From: Larus michahellis
Lineage: Eukaryota; Chordata; Aves; Charadriiformes; Laridae
Length of the DNA stretch: 64,000 nt
Direction: 5' to 3'
NCBI RefSeq assembly: GCF_964199755.1
Contig: NC_133911.1
Location: 3,685,001-3,749,000 of the forward strand
In this document: one piece after another, positions 52,633-64,000 of the stretch
Numbering within the stretch: the first letter of the stretch is position 1
How the letters are laid out: every line of letters starts with the position of its first letter
Notes under the pieces: model-generated
What the model was told of the DNA's origin: nothing
What the model saw: the letters and a program-made list of their open reading frames with translations, nothing else
Database searches by the model: none
Made by a program: the position numbers and the translations under genes

Positions 52633-55600
52633 GTAAGAATTAGAATGAACTGCTCACACACTTGTGAAGAGAGAACAAGATTTTCCAGGTCATCAAGTCT
52701 GACTCCCTCACTCCTACAGATTGTATGAGAATATTGATTTTGGGAGGTGCAGTATGAAACTTTGGCTGAAGTGATGTAGATTTTTTTCTAGTGAAATTGG
52801 TTGATGGTGCGATGGCTTTCATATTGTCTAATTTTCCCTCTTTGTCTAGGCACTATGTTGTACGGGGACCTGAAATGACTCCTTATGAAGGTAAAAGTTA
52901 GCATGTAGCAAAAGCGTGCATGTACTTTATGTTGTGATTTGTGTGCCTGAGTAATTGCATGCCTGTTTGAATGGGCAAAATATAACTACTGTAGACAGCT
53001 CAAAAAACTGTTAGTGCAGTTTCAAAGCTGTCCATGACTCATGTGGTAGCTTGTTGAAAAGAAGCAGTGGTACTACTATCTATTAGTAATTTTTCTGTTA
53101 TAAAGGATTCTAACAAAACCACATCTAGGTTAACAGATAACTTCCTATTAAGTAATTGCTAAAGGTCAGGGAGCAGATAACTCCCTTTATGTAGCATGTG
53201 ACAGTCAAAAATAATTTCAAAAAACCCCATTTTGTTACCACGTAAATGCTCTCAGTGAACTGAGACATATACTTGCTTTATGAATTTCTCTAGAGAAAGT
53301 GAGGAATGTAAAAACGTTATTAATTTGTTGTAGTTGCATATTTCACAATGTCTTCTGGAGCCTCTCACAAACTGCTTTTTGAAATCGGACTCTTCATAGT
53401 ATTGTATGTGCAGTTAGCTGTGTTCCTGGAAAACTAGTCCATTTGTATTCTATCAAAAACACTTTGGCTGGTTTTCCTTGAATTTATTACAGACTTGACA
53501 GCAGCAAGTACTGTTTGTAATATGCATGTGAGAGAATTGCCTCCAAAGTAAATCTGTTGCAGGTGTGGATCATTATTCCTGTGTGTTAGAGGCACAAGAT
53601 GATGAGCTTGGTCTCTTTAGTGTGAGGGGGAGGAGACAAGTAAAGGGTTTTATTTGGCCCATTTTGAGTAGCAGCTTAGGACTTCATCTTCATGCAAAAT
53701 AAGTAATTCATCTCTTTATGTAATGCAGGTGGCTATTATCATGGGAAACTAATATTCCCCAGAGAATTTCCTTTTAAACCTCCTAGTATTTATATGATTA
53801 CACCTAATGGAAGGTTTAAGTGTAATACAAGGTAAGGATTTTCTTCTAACACTTAAGCAATTAACACCATTTTAGCAATATGTATAGTGTGTAATAATTT
53901 CAATGGCAAAAATAACATACATTGCTTGTCTTACCTTTTTGAAGGTTGTGTCTTTCAATCACTGATTTCCATCCGGACACATGGAATCCAGCTTGGTCAG
54001 TCTCGACGATCTTGACGGGCCTTCTTAGTTTTATGGTGGAAAAGGGCCCCACACTGGGCAGCATAGAGACATCAGAGTTCACAGTAAGCTCCAGACTGTG
54101 TGATGTACCTTTTTGTCAGCTATGGGAATGTTGAATGTGACCTCGAAATTTAAACACCAGGAGCGGCTGGCATTTAGATATCTCATGAATGAATATGTTG
54201 TTGCCTACTACAGATGATGGGCAGATGAATCCAGTCAATTTTAGGTAGTGTGGGGATGGTGAGAGGATTTCTTAGAGAACTTGAAATCCCTTTTAGTAAA
54301 CAGTATAGTTAGGACTTTCTGCTTCCTTCTTTCCGCTTGAAGTGTCTGCCAAGCAGGCACACTAGTATAGAACGCTAATCCCAGAAGATGAAGAATTGAG
54401 AATATAACTTATGCCTAGAAATGTCTATTGGAGTGAATAATATTCCTAAGTATGGAGTTTTAAATGTTAGAAACTACATGGCTAGTGGTTTGCACCATTC
54501 TTGTGGGGAAATGATCAAATGTTGAATTAAAGTATATTAACTTCATTTATAAGCAGCTGCTGATAATTTTTGTTTCCTCCACAGAAAAGACAGCTTGCTG
54601 CACAAAGCTTAGCATTTAATTTAAAAGATAAAGTCTTCTGCGAGCTCTTTCCTGAAGTGGTGGAGGTAAGGGAATTAATCTGTGCAATAATTTGGTTTCC
54701 TGTAATTTTTCAATTTCTCTTTGTAGATCTGTAAACTAATTGTTTAGGACTTTTCCTGGACAGTAGCTGCTTTTGTCAGTCCTGGAAACCTTTTAATGGG
54801 CACTTTTGCTATGCGTAAGAATTAAAACCTTGAATCTTGAAATAGAATTGTTTTTCTGCTACCCAAAGATCCATTGTAAAGGGAATCAAGTCTGTGTATT
54901 TGGCATTGGTGTCACAGCCTTAACTGAGCTGCACGTGCACATGGAGCCTGCATGGTTGTGGTCCCAATATTTTAGAATTTTATGCTGTGTTTTCTTGAGT
55001 TTGGGCAGGACTAATCTTTCAGTAGTTGACACTAACAATCATGTGTCCGAGTTTATTTTTAGTTCACGTGTACATTTTCTGAGAATATTCTAGATGTTCA
55101 TCAATATCCTAGATTTCTTAGATTTCTTATTTCCCATTTAAGATCAGAGATTGTTACTTCCTGCTTAACTTCTGAGAATGGGAGGTGCCTGTTCTTTTTT
55201 TTTTAGGGTATGCATCTTCCTTGCACAACACTAACACGCTAAGTGTGTTGATACAGTTTATATTGCCGTGTATGGGTAACAGCTTAATGTCTTGTGTTCA
55301 AAACAAGCTGCAAATGCAATACTTGATGCAAGTATTTCTTATTTCTGAAAAAAGCCTTCTCAGAAAATGTACCTGTGAACTAAAAATAAGCTGCCAAGTG
55401 ATTGTTAGTGTCAACTACTGAAGTAGGTTACTTTGGAGAAGTTGGGGAGTCTGTACAAATGTATGTAATGCAGTTAATTTAGTTAAAAAACCTACAATGT
55501 AAAGATACCTTTATATTGATATATTTATATTGAATATAAAGATATAAAGGATACCTACCATATCCTTTTCCTAAAGTTATGCAAGACCCTGAAATCTTTT

Positions 55601-55950
55601 CAAAATACCCAAGAGCTTCAACACTTTCACTTCCAACTATTCAGTTTCCTTTTTTCTTTCTCTAGGAGATTAAACAAAAACAGAAAGCACAAGAGGAGCT
55701 CAGTAACAGACCTCCATCCCTCCCTTTACCAGATGTTGTCCCTGATGGGGAAGCACACTACGGTCAGAACGGAATACCCCTTCTGAATGGGCATGTACCG
55801 TTGGCACCTGCAAACCATCCAGGTCTCCAACAGGCCAACCGTAACCATGGACTTTTAGGCGGAGCTTTGGCGAACTTGTTTGTTATAGTTGGTTTTGCGG
55901 CCTTTGCCTACACAGTCAAGTATGTACTGAGAAGCATAGCGCAAGAATGA
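52502..55950 (+). CDS. UBE2J2: UBE2J2, ER-anchored ubiquitin-conjugating enzyme E2 J2
   Basis: E2 enzyme (yeast Ubc6 family) that transfers ubiquitin at the cytosolic face of the ER in ER-associated degradation, working with membrane E3 ligases. Six coding exons total 780 nt, giving 259 residues, the same length as the human protein. The UBC fold covers about residues 10-165, with the non-canonical active-site context [18 protein letters not shown], in which the cysteine is residue 94. A variable Pro-rich stretch follows. The C-terminus is a single tail anchor ([20 protein letters not shown], then VLRSIAQE). All exon phases join cleanly. It lies head to head with SCNN1D, as in mammals. Confidence 0.98.
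52655..52705 (-). mobile_element. Possible CR1 remnant in UBE2J2 intron 2
   Basis: GATTTTCCAGGTCATCAAGT followed by CTGACTCCCTCACTCC resembles the reverse-strand CR1 3' end (aagatcatcaagtccaacccc). It is short and has lost the terminal repeats. Confidence 0.35.
52850..52890 (+). CDS. UBE2J2: UBE2J2 41-nt exon
   Basis: Encodes [13 protein letters not shown] of the UBC fold. Acceptor TTTGTCTAG, donor GAAG/gtaaaa. Both phases match the neighbours. Confidence 0.96.
52891..53728 (+). other. UBE2J2: UBE2J2 intron 3
   Basis: AT-rich intron with nothing recognisable. Confidence 0.6.
53729..53831 (+). CDS. UBE2J2: UBE2J2 exon (UBC core)
   Basis: Encodes [20 protein letters not shown] and then [13 protein letters not shown], with the conserved F-P-F-K-P-P motif of the E2 fold. 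Acceptor TAATGCAG, donor CAAG/gtaagg. Confidence 0.98.
53945..54083 (+). CDS. UBE2J2: UBE2J2 exon with catalytic cysteine
   Basis: Encodes [20 protein letters not shown], then [20 protein letters not shown] and ETSEFT. The cysteine in RLCLS is the thioester-forming residue 94. Acceptor TTTTTGAAG, donor ACA/gtaagc. Confidence 0.98.
54084..54584 (+). other. UBE2J2: UBE2J2 intron 5
   Basis: AT-rich intron; no repeat or exon recognised. Confidence 0.6.
54585..54665 (+). CDS. UBE2J2: UBE2J2 exon (end of UBC fold)
   Basis: Encodes [20 protein letters not shown] and then LFPEVVE. Acceptor CTCCACAG, donor GGAG/gtaagg. Confidence 0.97.
54666..55665 (+). other. UBE2J2: UBE2J2 intron 6
   Basis: AT-rich. 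It contains an inverted repeat CCTTTATAT (55508-55516) / ATATAAAGG (55542-55550) around an AT-rich loop, which could form a hairpin. No exon recognised. Confidence 0.6.
55666..55950 (+). CDS. UBE2J2: UBE2J2 last coding exon (tail and membrane anchor)
   Basis: Encodes [20 protein letters not shown], a variable linker, [20 protein letters not shown] and the anchor up to VLRSIAQE with TGA at 55948-55950. Acceptor TTTCTCTAG. Confidence 0.98.
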   Translation, partial: EIKQKQKAQEELSNRPPSLPLPDVVPDGEAHYGQNGIPLLNGHVPLAPANHPGLQQANRNHGLLGGALANLFVIVGFAAFAYTVKYVLRSIAQE

Positions 55951-58900
55951 GGATAATAAAAGCAATCCAAGACCAAATTAGTGGTAGTTGCAGAATGATT
56001 GGGACTTTTCGGGCATCTGACACTGGGATAAATATTTTTTTTACCAAGTTGCAGGTAAAACAATGGTTGGCTCATGGGTTACGTTTGGGAAATGGAGTAG
56101 TTTCGATTAGTCAGAAAACTAAAAGAAGTTCTACTCGCAGATCCTCTTGTCCTCGCTACTATCTGGTAGTGGCTCACAAACAAGTCAAAGCATTATTGAT
56201 GAGATGCTAACATTTCTAGTGCTTTGATTTTTATAGCAGTTCTCCATCTGTTATTTGAAAACCTTAAGCAAATAAGGCTTTTTACTTCATTGAACAATTT
56301 TTAAAATTTCACAATTAACGCATATCATATTTTATTTTCATTAGGGAAGAGTCTGTACAGGTGTTGGAATGATTCAAGTAGAGCTTTCATGTGGACTTGG
56401 TAAGGGTTTGATTAATGTGAACATTGATGCTACAGAAGATTGCTGGTTTCTTTTTTAAAATAGAATGAACATCATTGCATATCTAGTCAGTAGTGATTAG
56501 ATGAGTGGGAAGGTAACACTGTGTGTGTTAAATGTATTGTCTAAATTATCACAATGTAATTGAATGTTTTATTTGGGCTATAAGAAGCGCAGTTGTCAGC
56601 CTTTAGGAACAATTAGCAAGAAAAAGCATTTGAATCAGTCTTTAGTGGGGATACCCATATCCAGTATTGTTTTGGATTTGTTCACTTACAGATTTCCATT
56701 TTGGGAGATGTTATATTTCAAAGCTGTAATACTTAATTTTGATCACAAGGTGCCACTGTTGAAAAAAATAATAAAACTGCACAGACCCATGGAGAGTTGA
56801 TTGTGTATTCAGAAACTCTTCTTTGCATTTCTTGGGCTTTGGTAAATGAAGTAACCCTAGCCCTTGTGAAGACAAAAAGACAAATGAGTCTGAAAAACAA
56901 AACCAGCTTCTTCAGAGTCAACTGAATTAATCTGACGTGTCAGTAGCTGAAGTAAACCCTTAAAATTAATTCTGCTTGCTTACTTGAAGATTTGCATAAA
57001 CTCTGGAAAAAAAAACAAACCCCACCACCCCCACCAAAACCGAAAGCCTTCTAATTCTTCTAAGATTCTAGAAGCTTTTTGCTTTGAGGTATAAGTTCAT
57101 TGCTGTTCCCCTTCAGATGATTGATGACTGAAAAACTGATGTTTGTTCATGGGATTACAGGACTGTGGATAAACACTAAAGCCCCTGTGGTAGTTCAAAA
57201 GTCTGAAACTACTTTTTTAACTGATTTTGCTTGGTTTTCTCCCCCTGCTTAATTTTATCCCAATGCTTTGTTTCATCAGAAGCAAACATCCTGTGCCTTT
57301 CGTAATTGACAGTGACGCCTAGTCATCTGGGGAAGAACGCAGTCACTGTTGATGGTACAACAAACTGTCAAAGGTGATAGCAGGGTAAAAAGCTCTGCAT
57401 CTAACTGCATAGTCTTATTATAAGTGTTGTGAAGAGCCCAAATAAATATTACCTCATGTATCTAAGAATTTTTTTGAAACGTTTTATTTTCCCTTTCAGA
57501 TTTGTTCTCTCTCTCTGCTTCTCCTTAGTATCTTGAATTGTAAGCAAAAATGTATTGTTAACCCATGAGCCATGCAGCTTAGAGCATCAATAAATGTGAC
57601 CAATTCTCTGCAATAGGTAGGAATTATCAAAATAGCAGAACAGCTCTATACTAAAGAAATCTTAAAGCAGTTCTTACTGAGGTAAGGAAGGGAAGGAGGA
57701 GATGGGGTGTGTGGGGATGGAATTTGGAAAAGGCTGGATTTTAAGATGTATTTATAAGTCTTTTTTTTTTTCTATTTTGTGGTTTTACCAAATCTTATTT
57801 ATAACTATTTTTTAATTTACCTCTTGTATGTGCTTAATCAGCTCTTGTAAAAAGAGAAGCACCAGTTGTATCTATGTAGAACCAATTATGTGTCTGTTGG
57901 TCTGGGAGTGTGCTGGAAAGGAAGGGGGAGCGTCGTGTCTTTCCTGCAGTGATAGAAATTTTCACGATGGCTTGTCAGACTGGTATTTTTCCCTCAAAGC
58001 GTATGGACCCGTAGCTGAGGTTGTTGTGCCTCAGATCTTAGTATCATTGAAACATGTTTGTGTTCTCGCAATGCCTTTTATTACCATTGACATCGCCTAC
58101 AGATAGAAGCTTATAATCGGTTATCTATGTTTATCATCTTATCTTATGGAAGTTCTTTTTTCCACATACATGAAGACAAAGGCAAGGAGACCTTGGGCAT
58201 GGTGTGTTTGCATCTTCTGTGAAATGTACCTAACCAAGGCAAAAGAACTAGCAAAATCCAGAGATGTTGAATAAAAGGCATTTTATTGTGTGACAACAAG
58301 TTGGCCTTAAGCTACACCCAAGTATTTTAAGGCGGGTGTCTTGTTTTTAGTAAGTGCCACAATTGGAAACAAAAAAAGCTTTGGTTAAACCCTGGACATG
58401 CTGCATTCTTTCTGAGGATTGGTTGTATTTAAAAAACAAAACTTCCAACTGCAGTTTCCCTTCACTGTCCTGGATTCGGAGAAAGACTTGACAGTCATTT
58501 CTAGGAGCAGTAGCTGATGGAACCCTTGCACCTATGGCTTACAAGATTTTGATACATCTCCTTGCTCCTTGCCTTTGGTAACGGAAGATTTATTCTCTCT
58601 TGTGTAGGTTTTACTGTTTTGTGTTTTTTAAAAGCATTTATAATAGTATGCAGTATCTGATCTTTTTGTTACCAAAGTCATTAGATGGAGTAAACCATTC
58701 TTTGCCATGCAAAAATATCATCATGCCCTGAAGCAGTGCATTACTTAATGTAATAAAATGAAAAGCTGTCCCTCAGTATATGATATTGGAACAAATGTCT
58801 GGCCCTTTGCTTTCGTGCTGCAATTTCATAGACTTCTGTGGATCGTTACACGCAGTTGGTAGGGGGTTTTTGCAGCTTGACTCAGAAGACATCTCAGTGG

Positions 58901-59085
58901 TCCCCTTTAAAGATCTCTTGATTTTCAAAATCCTGGATTTGTGTGTAGCCGTAACTTTTTCTCTCCCTAAGATTTCAAGGTCACGGAAGTTACCTTACTT
59001 CACGCATGTACTGAGGAGTAGAAATGACTGCATTGTAAAGTTGTTTGTTCATAATAAACATTCATGATAAAATTTCTACTTTCTG
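55951..59085 (+). other. UBE2J2: UBE2J2 3' UTR (maximum extent)
   Basis: AT-rich, with no competing coding sequence. AATAAA hexamers at 56770, 57441, 57589, 58270, 58752 and 59053 suggest alternative polyadenylation. The last is followed by a GT-rich TTTCTGTGGGACTGTTTTTG element, so it may be the distal end. Which sites are used cannot be told from sequence. Confidence 0.55.
59053..59058 (+). terminator. UBE2J2: Distal UBE2J2 poly(A) signal candidate
   Basis: AATAAA followed about 30 bases on by a G/T-rich downstream element. It is the last such signal before a repeat-poor stretch with no gene. Confidence 0.4.
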
Positions 59086-61566
59086 TGGGACTGTTTTTGG
59101 GAAAAGAATCACTGGGAAAAAAATCTGACTGGATGTATATGGACTAGAAAACAAAAACGATGGCAAAACTGCATTCCTTCCACCTCAAGGTTATTTTTTT
59201 CCTCAAGTTAGTTTGGTATCCGTTACATCTGTGGTAAAACACCTCCAGGAAGATCTACAGGTAGTAACTTCTAGATCTTTTGTTTCTAATGCAGTTCCTT
59301 TACAGAGAGGTATTCGTTCTATAATGACATAAATGTCATTGCATAAACTGTCCTTGCAGTGCAGTACCTGTTTTCAGTACCTTCTCTGAGACATGGAACC
59401 ACTCTAAGATGCTGTTCCACTGTTTTTGCCAACAGTGATGGTGCGTCTGAAGAACAAAGTAGATTGGAACCTTGCTACTAACTCATCAGTTGCTGTTTGA
59501 GTGCAGTTTGACTTCATTCTGCTGCCATTCCCTTAACATCTGGATAGCTACTTCTGTGGTACCTAGACAGCTTCAGTTCTGTGTAAAGCAGTGAGTGTAA
59601 CTAGGAGGCTGTCTTCACTTCTGAATTCTAGAATTTGATTTTTGGGCTGGCATTTCAATTGCGTGTGTGGATCCAAAACCTAATTGTTTCTAATGGATGG
59701 AAGTAAGTTGTTTGGTTTTTTTTTGCTTGACTAACATCTGCTGGGGCTGAGGTGTGTCCTAATTTGTTTTACGAAATGATGTATTTTCTTTAATAATAAC
59801 ACTGGTATTTCCACCATTTATTTTTTTTTCTTATTCAGGACAGTTCTCGTGCCTGGAGTTCTTTTGCATTCCATTGTTTATACGTTTTGTCCGTTGCCCT
59901 GCTTCAGGTTTGTTTAGTGCTTGTGTTAGTAAGGAACTAGTCGGATGAGGACAGCTGTGTTTCGGATCCATGTAGTCACACAGGATTCTTGCTGTGAGGA
60001 GAGGCATTGTTCTGCCCCTTCCCTAGGCAAATTCTGTAAGGAAAAAAAAAACAACCCCTTGTATTGCATTTGCACAATATTTGAATTTGAAACTGCTCAT
60101 GGGTGTTGATAGTGTCAATCTAGACAAGAATTAAATGGGAAACTCTGCCGTGCACAGAAGGCCAGACAAATGAGATGCCTCTTGTCCATCTCGTGGATTC
60201 ACCAGCTTGCCTTAAATGTTTCAGCAGTCAGCAAGTGACAAGCCGTCTTTTCTTCAGAAGTGCAAGCTCATAATTTGTAGTTAGAATTATTACTTGAAGT
60301 CCTGTGCTTCAAAAAGTATTTTTTTAACATCTCTGAATAATTTACGCTGCTAATTTGCTGCTATTGGTGGCTTGTCTTCCTGTGACTGGGTTGCAATATA
60401 AATAGTATACAAGATGATACTTTTTTGCTGCCCAGCAAAGGTCAGATCTCACTTCTTAAAGCAGAAAAACCATGTTTTCCGTGTAAAAATCACATACGCA
60501 CACACAAAAGGGAGGCTATTGAACTCAAAGCATTCACATCTCATGTTATTGAAAAGGCTTTTCTGGGCCACGAATGAGGATGATTTATTAGGGTGTACTA
60601 GGAACCTTTTATTAGTGGTAAAAGCTTTACCCCCACCACCGTTATTTCCCACCTCGGTCGCTCCGCAGAGCCCGCTGCAAGCGAGACCTTGGGCATGGCA
60701 GTGGAGGCTCCCCGGTGCTGCGCCGCGTTTCCGTGGCTTTGCCGGGAGATGGCGTAGCGATCCCGCCTGGGGGATGCGGGAAAGCGCCCAACGGAGAGAA
60801 CCTGCGAAGCGTGGGGTACAGGGGGTTCGCAAAAGGCCACTGAGTGGCCACAAACTCTTGGTCTGTCTCCCCACGCCTGCTCTTTTATCTGCTGGTGTGT
60901 TTAGGTTTGTTCTAGCAGCTTTTGTATATTAACCCAATCACCAAGCTTGAGTTTATATTGAATTAGCATTGGGAAATTTTAGATTTAAACCTAAGGAATC
61001 TATCATAGGAGTATTCTAGACCTTTATCTGCTATGAAGGGGGGTTTGTGTGTGTCAGGGAATGGTAATGTGCCACCTTCTGTATTGGCTTAAAAAAATCA
61101 CTATCTCTGCTTTAAGGCTTAGGATTCGGTCAATGTATTTACAATGGGCAACTCTGGGAAAATCCTAGCTTTTGACCTTTTGCCCTTTGGATATTACTCT
61201 TAGCGTAGTTAGGTGAGGTCTATCTTGAGTAAAAGGCGACTTGCATAAGTAGAGATTGAAAGATCAAATCACAAGTTTCTTGCCTGACTGTTCAGTTTCC
61301 TCTCCAGCTTTACACGCACTTCTTACAGTGTTTGCAAACACTGTATTTGGGTTCTTGCCCACAATTTTGAAATGTAAATGGGGCTGCTTATACTATCTTC
61401 CCTACTTCAAAACTTTGCTCGTGCAGAATTGGTATTGTTATATTCTTAACTACTCCCATTATGGTGCTGAGCTCCGACAAGAAAATATTTGTCTTTTCAG
61501 TCACTTTGAGATCCTTGGTTTGTTGTAAGTGCAACATTGGCGTATTCCTTTCTTATTTTTTTTCTT

Positions 61567-61591
61567 TTCTTTTTTTTTTTTTTTTTTTTTT
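61567..61591 (+). repeat. Poly(T) tract
   Basis: Long uninterrupted T run after a T-rich lead. No retroposon body was recognised next to it on either side. Confidence 0.85.
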
Positions 61592-63927
61592 GCAAATGGG
61601 GGTTGAATGTTGTTCATGCATTGGCAGGACTCAGGTGTTTGGAACTGCTGCAACTAGGATGTGAAAACAGCAGCAGCAAGGTGTGCAATTTTCTGCAGAT
61701 AAAACAAATGCTGAATTGAAGGTCGGAGGAGAAGTAATAACTGTGCTGACACTTGTTTCAGCCCAACATAGACAAAAGTATACAGGCAGGATTTAGCTAC
61801 AGTCAGTTTGTCCTACTGGACCATCAAGTAACTTTGTCATATGCTTGCCAATACAGTTGGGATTCAATTCCCCAAAATCTGAGGTTATAGTCTTGGGATT
61901 TGGCTCTTGGGATGGGAAAGGAGATGTTGCAGGCAGACAGCAGACCAAAAAAGCGATTGCCCCATTCCAGCCGTGAATGTCATTTCTTGCCATGGTGTGT
62001 GGATCTGTCAAGCTGTTTAGCTGCAATATGACAGATTGTCCTATTAATGTGTCATCAAGTGCACTTTTACAAATTCATGGCTTGTCTACAACTAACCTGA
62101 AAAAAGAGGCTTAAGTATGAGAAGGCGCCAAAGAAAGTTAAATATTATTAACAAATAAAGTCTGCCACGTAGTTTTGATGGAATGTGAGCTAGTTGGGGG
62201 AGGGGTGATATGCTGTTAACTATTTAGCTTCTGTGTAACTTCCCTTCTTACTCTCCCTCTCTTCTCTTCCCCAAACTCCATTTCTCTCAAAAGATGCTTT
62301 TAAAAAAAAAAAATAATCTGTATTCTACTTCCCGATTTTGTGCTCAGATTGTTCATGCCTCAGTTTCCCTGAGCTGTGGGTAATTGAGCTGTTGCTCCTG
62401 ATCCGCCCTGGCTGCCTTGAGAGTCCAATGAAGGAGTGTGCTGGCGTTATTACTTAGATTACAGAAGGCATGGTAAAGGGATTGTTAAAAGAAAGCGAAT
62501 CTGTTGCTTGCTGGCTGCATTAAGGCACTTCAAATTATGTGATCTTCAGCCCTTTATCATTCTTGGACTTTCTCATGGTACACTCTCAGATAAATTTTTG
62601 CATCACTACAGTTGTAGAAAGAATAGGAATATTTGTTCTAGGTGGTGGGGAACTGACAGATTTGCAGACTGTCCGAGTACTTCAGGGTCTCCCTTATGAA
62701 ATGCTGGTAGGAGGTGTGTAACCTTTGGTTTTCTGTTATTTTTAATAAACAGCCCGCCCTCCTGTAACGAAATCAGAAAGCCCCTACTGAGCCAGCCTCT
62801 AACGAGAGCTAGGGGAAAAAGTTGTATGGAGCACAGCTAACTAGAGTATAAAGCAGGAGTTCTGATGTATCAATGTGTGGTGTGATGCTGAGTGCATATT
62901 CCAAGCCACATATTTTTAGCTCTACCACACGCTCATGTACAGTTTTACAAACTTCCCAGAAAAATGGTGATTTCTCTGAGATAATGAAGGGGAGGTACAG
63001 AATAGGGCTGAGGGGAGGGAGCAGGGAACGGGCATTGATTTAAATCTGCCTGGCACACGGGCCAGCTCCACTTATCAGTGAGTCTAATAGGAATGTGAAG
63101 AGAATAGGCTTGACAGCTCATTAGAATGTGATCCCTCCTCCTTTTTTTTTTTTTTTTTTTCTTTTTTTTCCCCTTTCTTGAAGTTGATGGAAACTCATTC
63201 AGGAAAGAAGTACTTATTTGCTGAGGTAAAGCAAAAGCTGAGGAGGGTTTTGCCAGTGTGCAGCTGAGGAAAGGAGCAGTGAGAAAAATCAGACGTGATC
63301 TACACTCAGAGGTACCTGAAATCCTGCCTAGTGCGAGGGCAGATGAGGATGAAAAAGACATGAGATTCTACATCCTGACGGCTGCTTGTGGCATCGGGAC
63401 TTGCTGCTCATCGTCTCATTAAAGAAAAGTGAAGATCAGCCCAGCTAAAACGAGAGAGAAGCTAGACTTGGGAAAACTTTATCTGCTCCTAATGGACCTA
63501 GGTACATCTTCAGATTCTTTGCTTCTCCCTGTTCTAACTTTTATGATATGAGAAATTTATTTTCTCCTTAGAAGGCTGAGCACTTGGCTGAGCTGTGATG
63601 CTTTCAACCTCTTCAGAAGAGCAGTGGCTGTAGCAACCTTGGGTTGCAGTTCCCCGGCATCCTGAAAGGAAAGGATGAGGACTTGTCACTGAGGAAAGGG
63701 AAGTATCGCTCAAGAGAGAATGGACGGAACATATTCAAGCCTGCTTTGAACTGAGCACAATGCTGCAAATGACAGAAAGTGAAATCTCCTGTTGAAGAGG
63801 AACAACCTAACCACTCTCCTAATGAGTTCGAGTTGTCAGCTCCGGCCTGAGGAACTGTTGCCCTGAGCAATTTGACTTCTCTAGGTTTCATAGTTGAGTG
63901 CATTTTAAACGAGTCCGAAGACTTACT

Positions 63928-63939
63928 GGGGGGGGGGGG
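63928..63939 (+). repeat. G12 homopolymer
   Basis: Uninterrupted run of 12 G near the window end; candidate for length variation. Confidence 0.85.
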
Positions 63940-64000
63940 AGCGACACTTCAAGGTGGGTGGCAGGACTTTACAGGGCCCCTTGTATTTATGTAAGCTTCA

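Larger units (their letters stand above)
59086..64000. other. Intergenic region downstream of UBE2J2
   Basis: No exon of the genes expected next in mammals (C1QTNF12, B3GALT6) was recognised. A small GC/CpG-rich island sits at 60,640-60,850 inside AT-rich DNA, without a clear gene. Homopolymers: T-run at about 61,567-61,591, T-run at about 63,141-63,170 and G12 at 63,928-63,939. Confidence 0.55.

Noticed and set aside
60414-60932. A 172-codon plus-strand frame and a 141-codon minus-strand frame
   Set aside because: Both depend on the same small GC-rich patch; no recognisable domain or splice structure.

Overview
The window is vertebrate nuclear DNA, almost certainly from a bird. Genes are split by GT-AG introns, the promoter is a CpG island, and the dominant repeats are 5'-truncated CR1 LINE tails ending in the TTCTATGATT-type repeat that is characteristic of birds and other reptiles. 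Three protein-coding genes lie in the order ACAP3 (+), SCNN1D (-), UBE2J2 (+). The same three neighbours with the same relative orientations occur on human 1p36.33, so this is a conserved microsynteny block. The species cannot be fixed from the sequence.

Region 1-20.6 kb: the 3' two thirds of ACAP3, starting inside the PH domain. Thirteen constitutive exons give 546 residues ending at a stop at 9638-9640, followed by a 3' UTR of about 6.5 kb with a CR1 copy embedded in it. Two further exons are well supported by splice sites and frame. One is a 102-nt cassette (5873-5974) that would insert 34 residues between the ArfGAP and ankyrin regions. The other is a distal terminal exon (19481-19587) that encodes the ACAP1/ACAP2-style C-terminus and is reached from a donor inside the canonical last coding exon.

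Region 20.6-32.9 kb: an intergenic stretch with a CR1 element, then SCNN1D (epithelial sodium channel delta subunit) on the minus strand. Twelve coding exons sum exactly to an intact 644-residue reading frame, with the HG gating motif, two membrane segments, the cysteine-rich ectodomain and the GSS selectivity filter. No PPxY (PY) motif is visible in its C-terminal tail.

Region 32.9-50.6 kb: about 17.7 kb with no recognisable coding exon. It holds fossil MIR-like SINE fragments, a CR1 tail, a 22-bp perfect palindrome, a CTCF-like site and, presumably, the unseen 5' non-coding exon(s) and promoter of SCNN1D.

Region 50.6-59.1 kb: UBE2J2, an ER-anchored E2 ubiquitin-conjugating enzyme. It has a CpG-island promoter (ETS, YY1 and GC-box motifs), a non-coding first exon, six coding exons (259 residues, catalytic Cys94, C-terminal membrane anchor) and a 3' UTR with several poly(A) signals. 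The final 5 kb holds no gene I can recognise. The genes are neighbours by descent, not by pathway: an Arf-GAP regulator of membrane traffic, a sodium channel subunit and an ER-associated E2.
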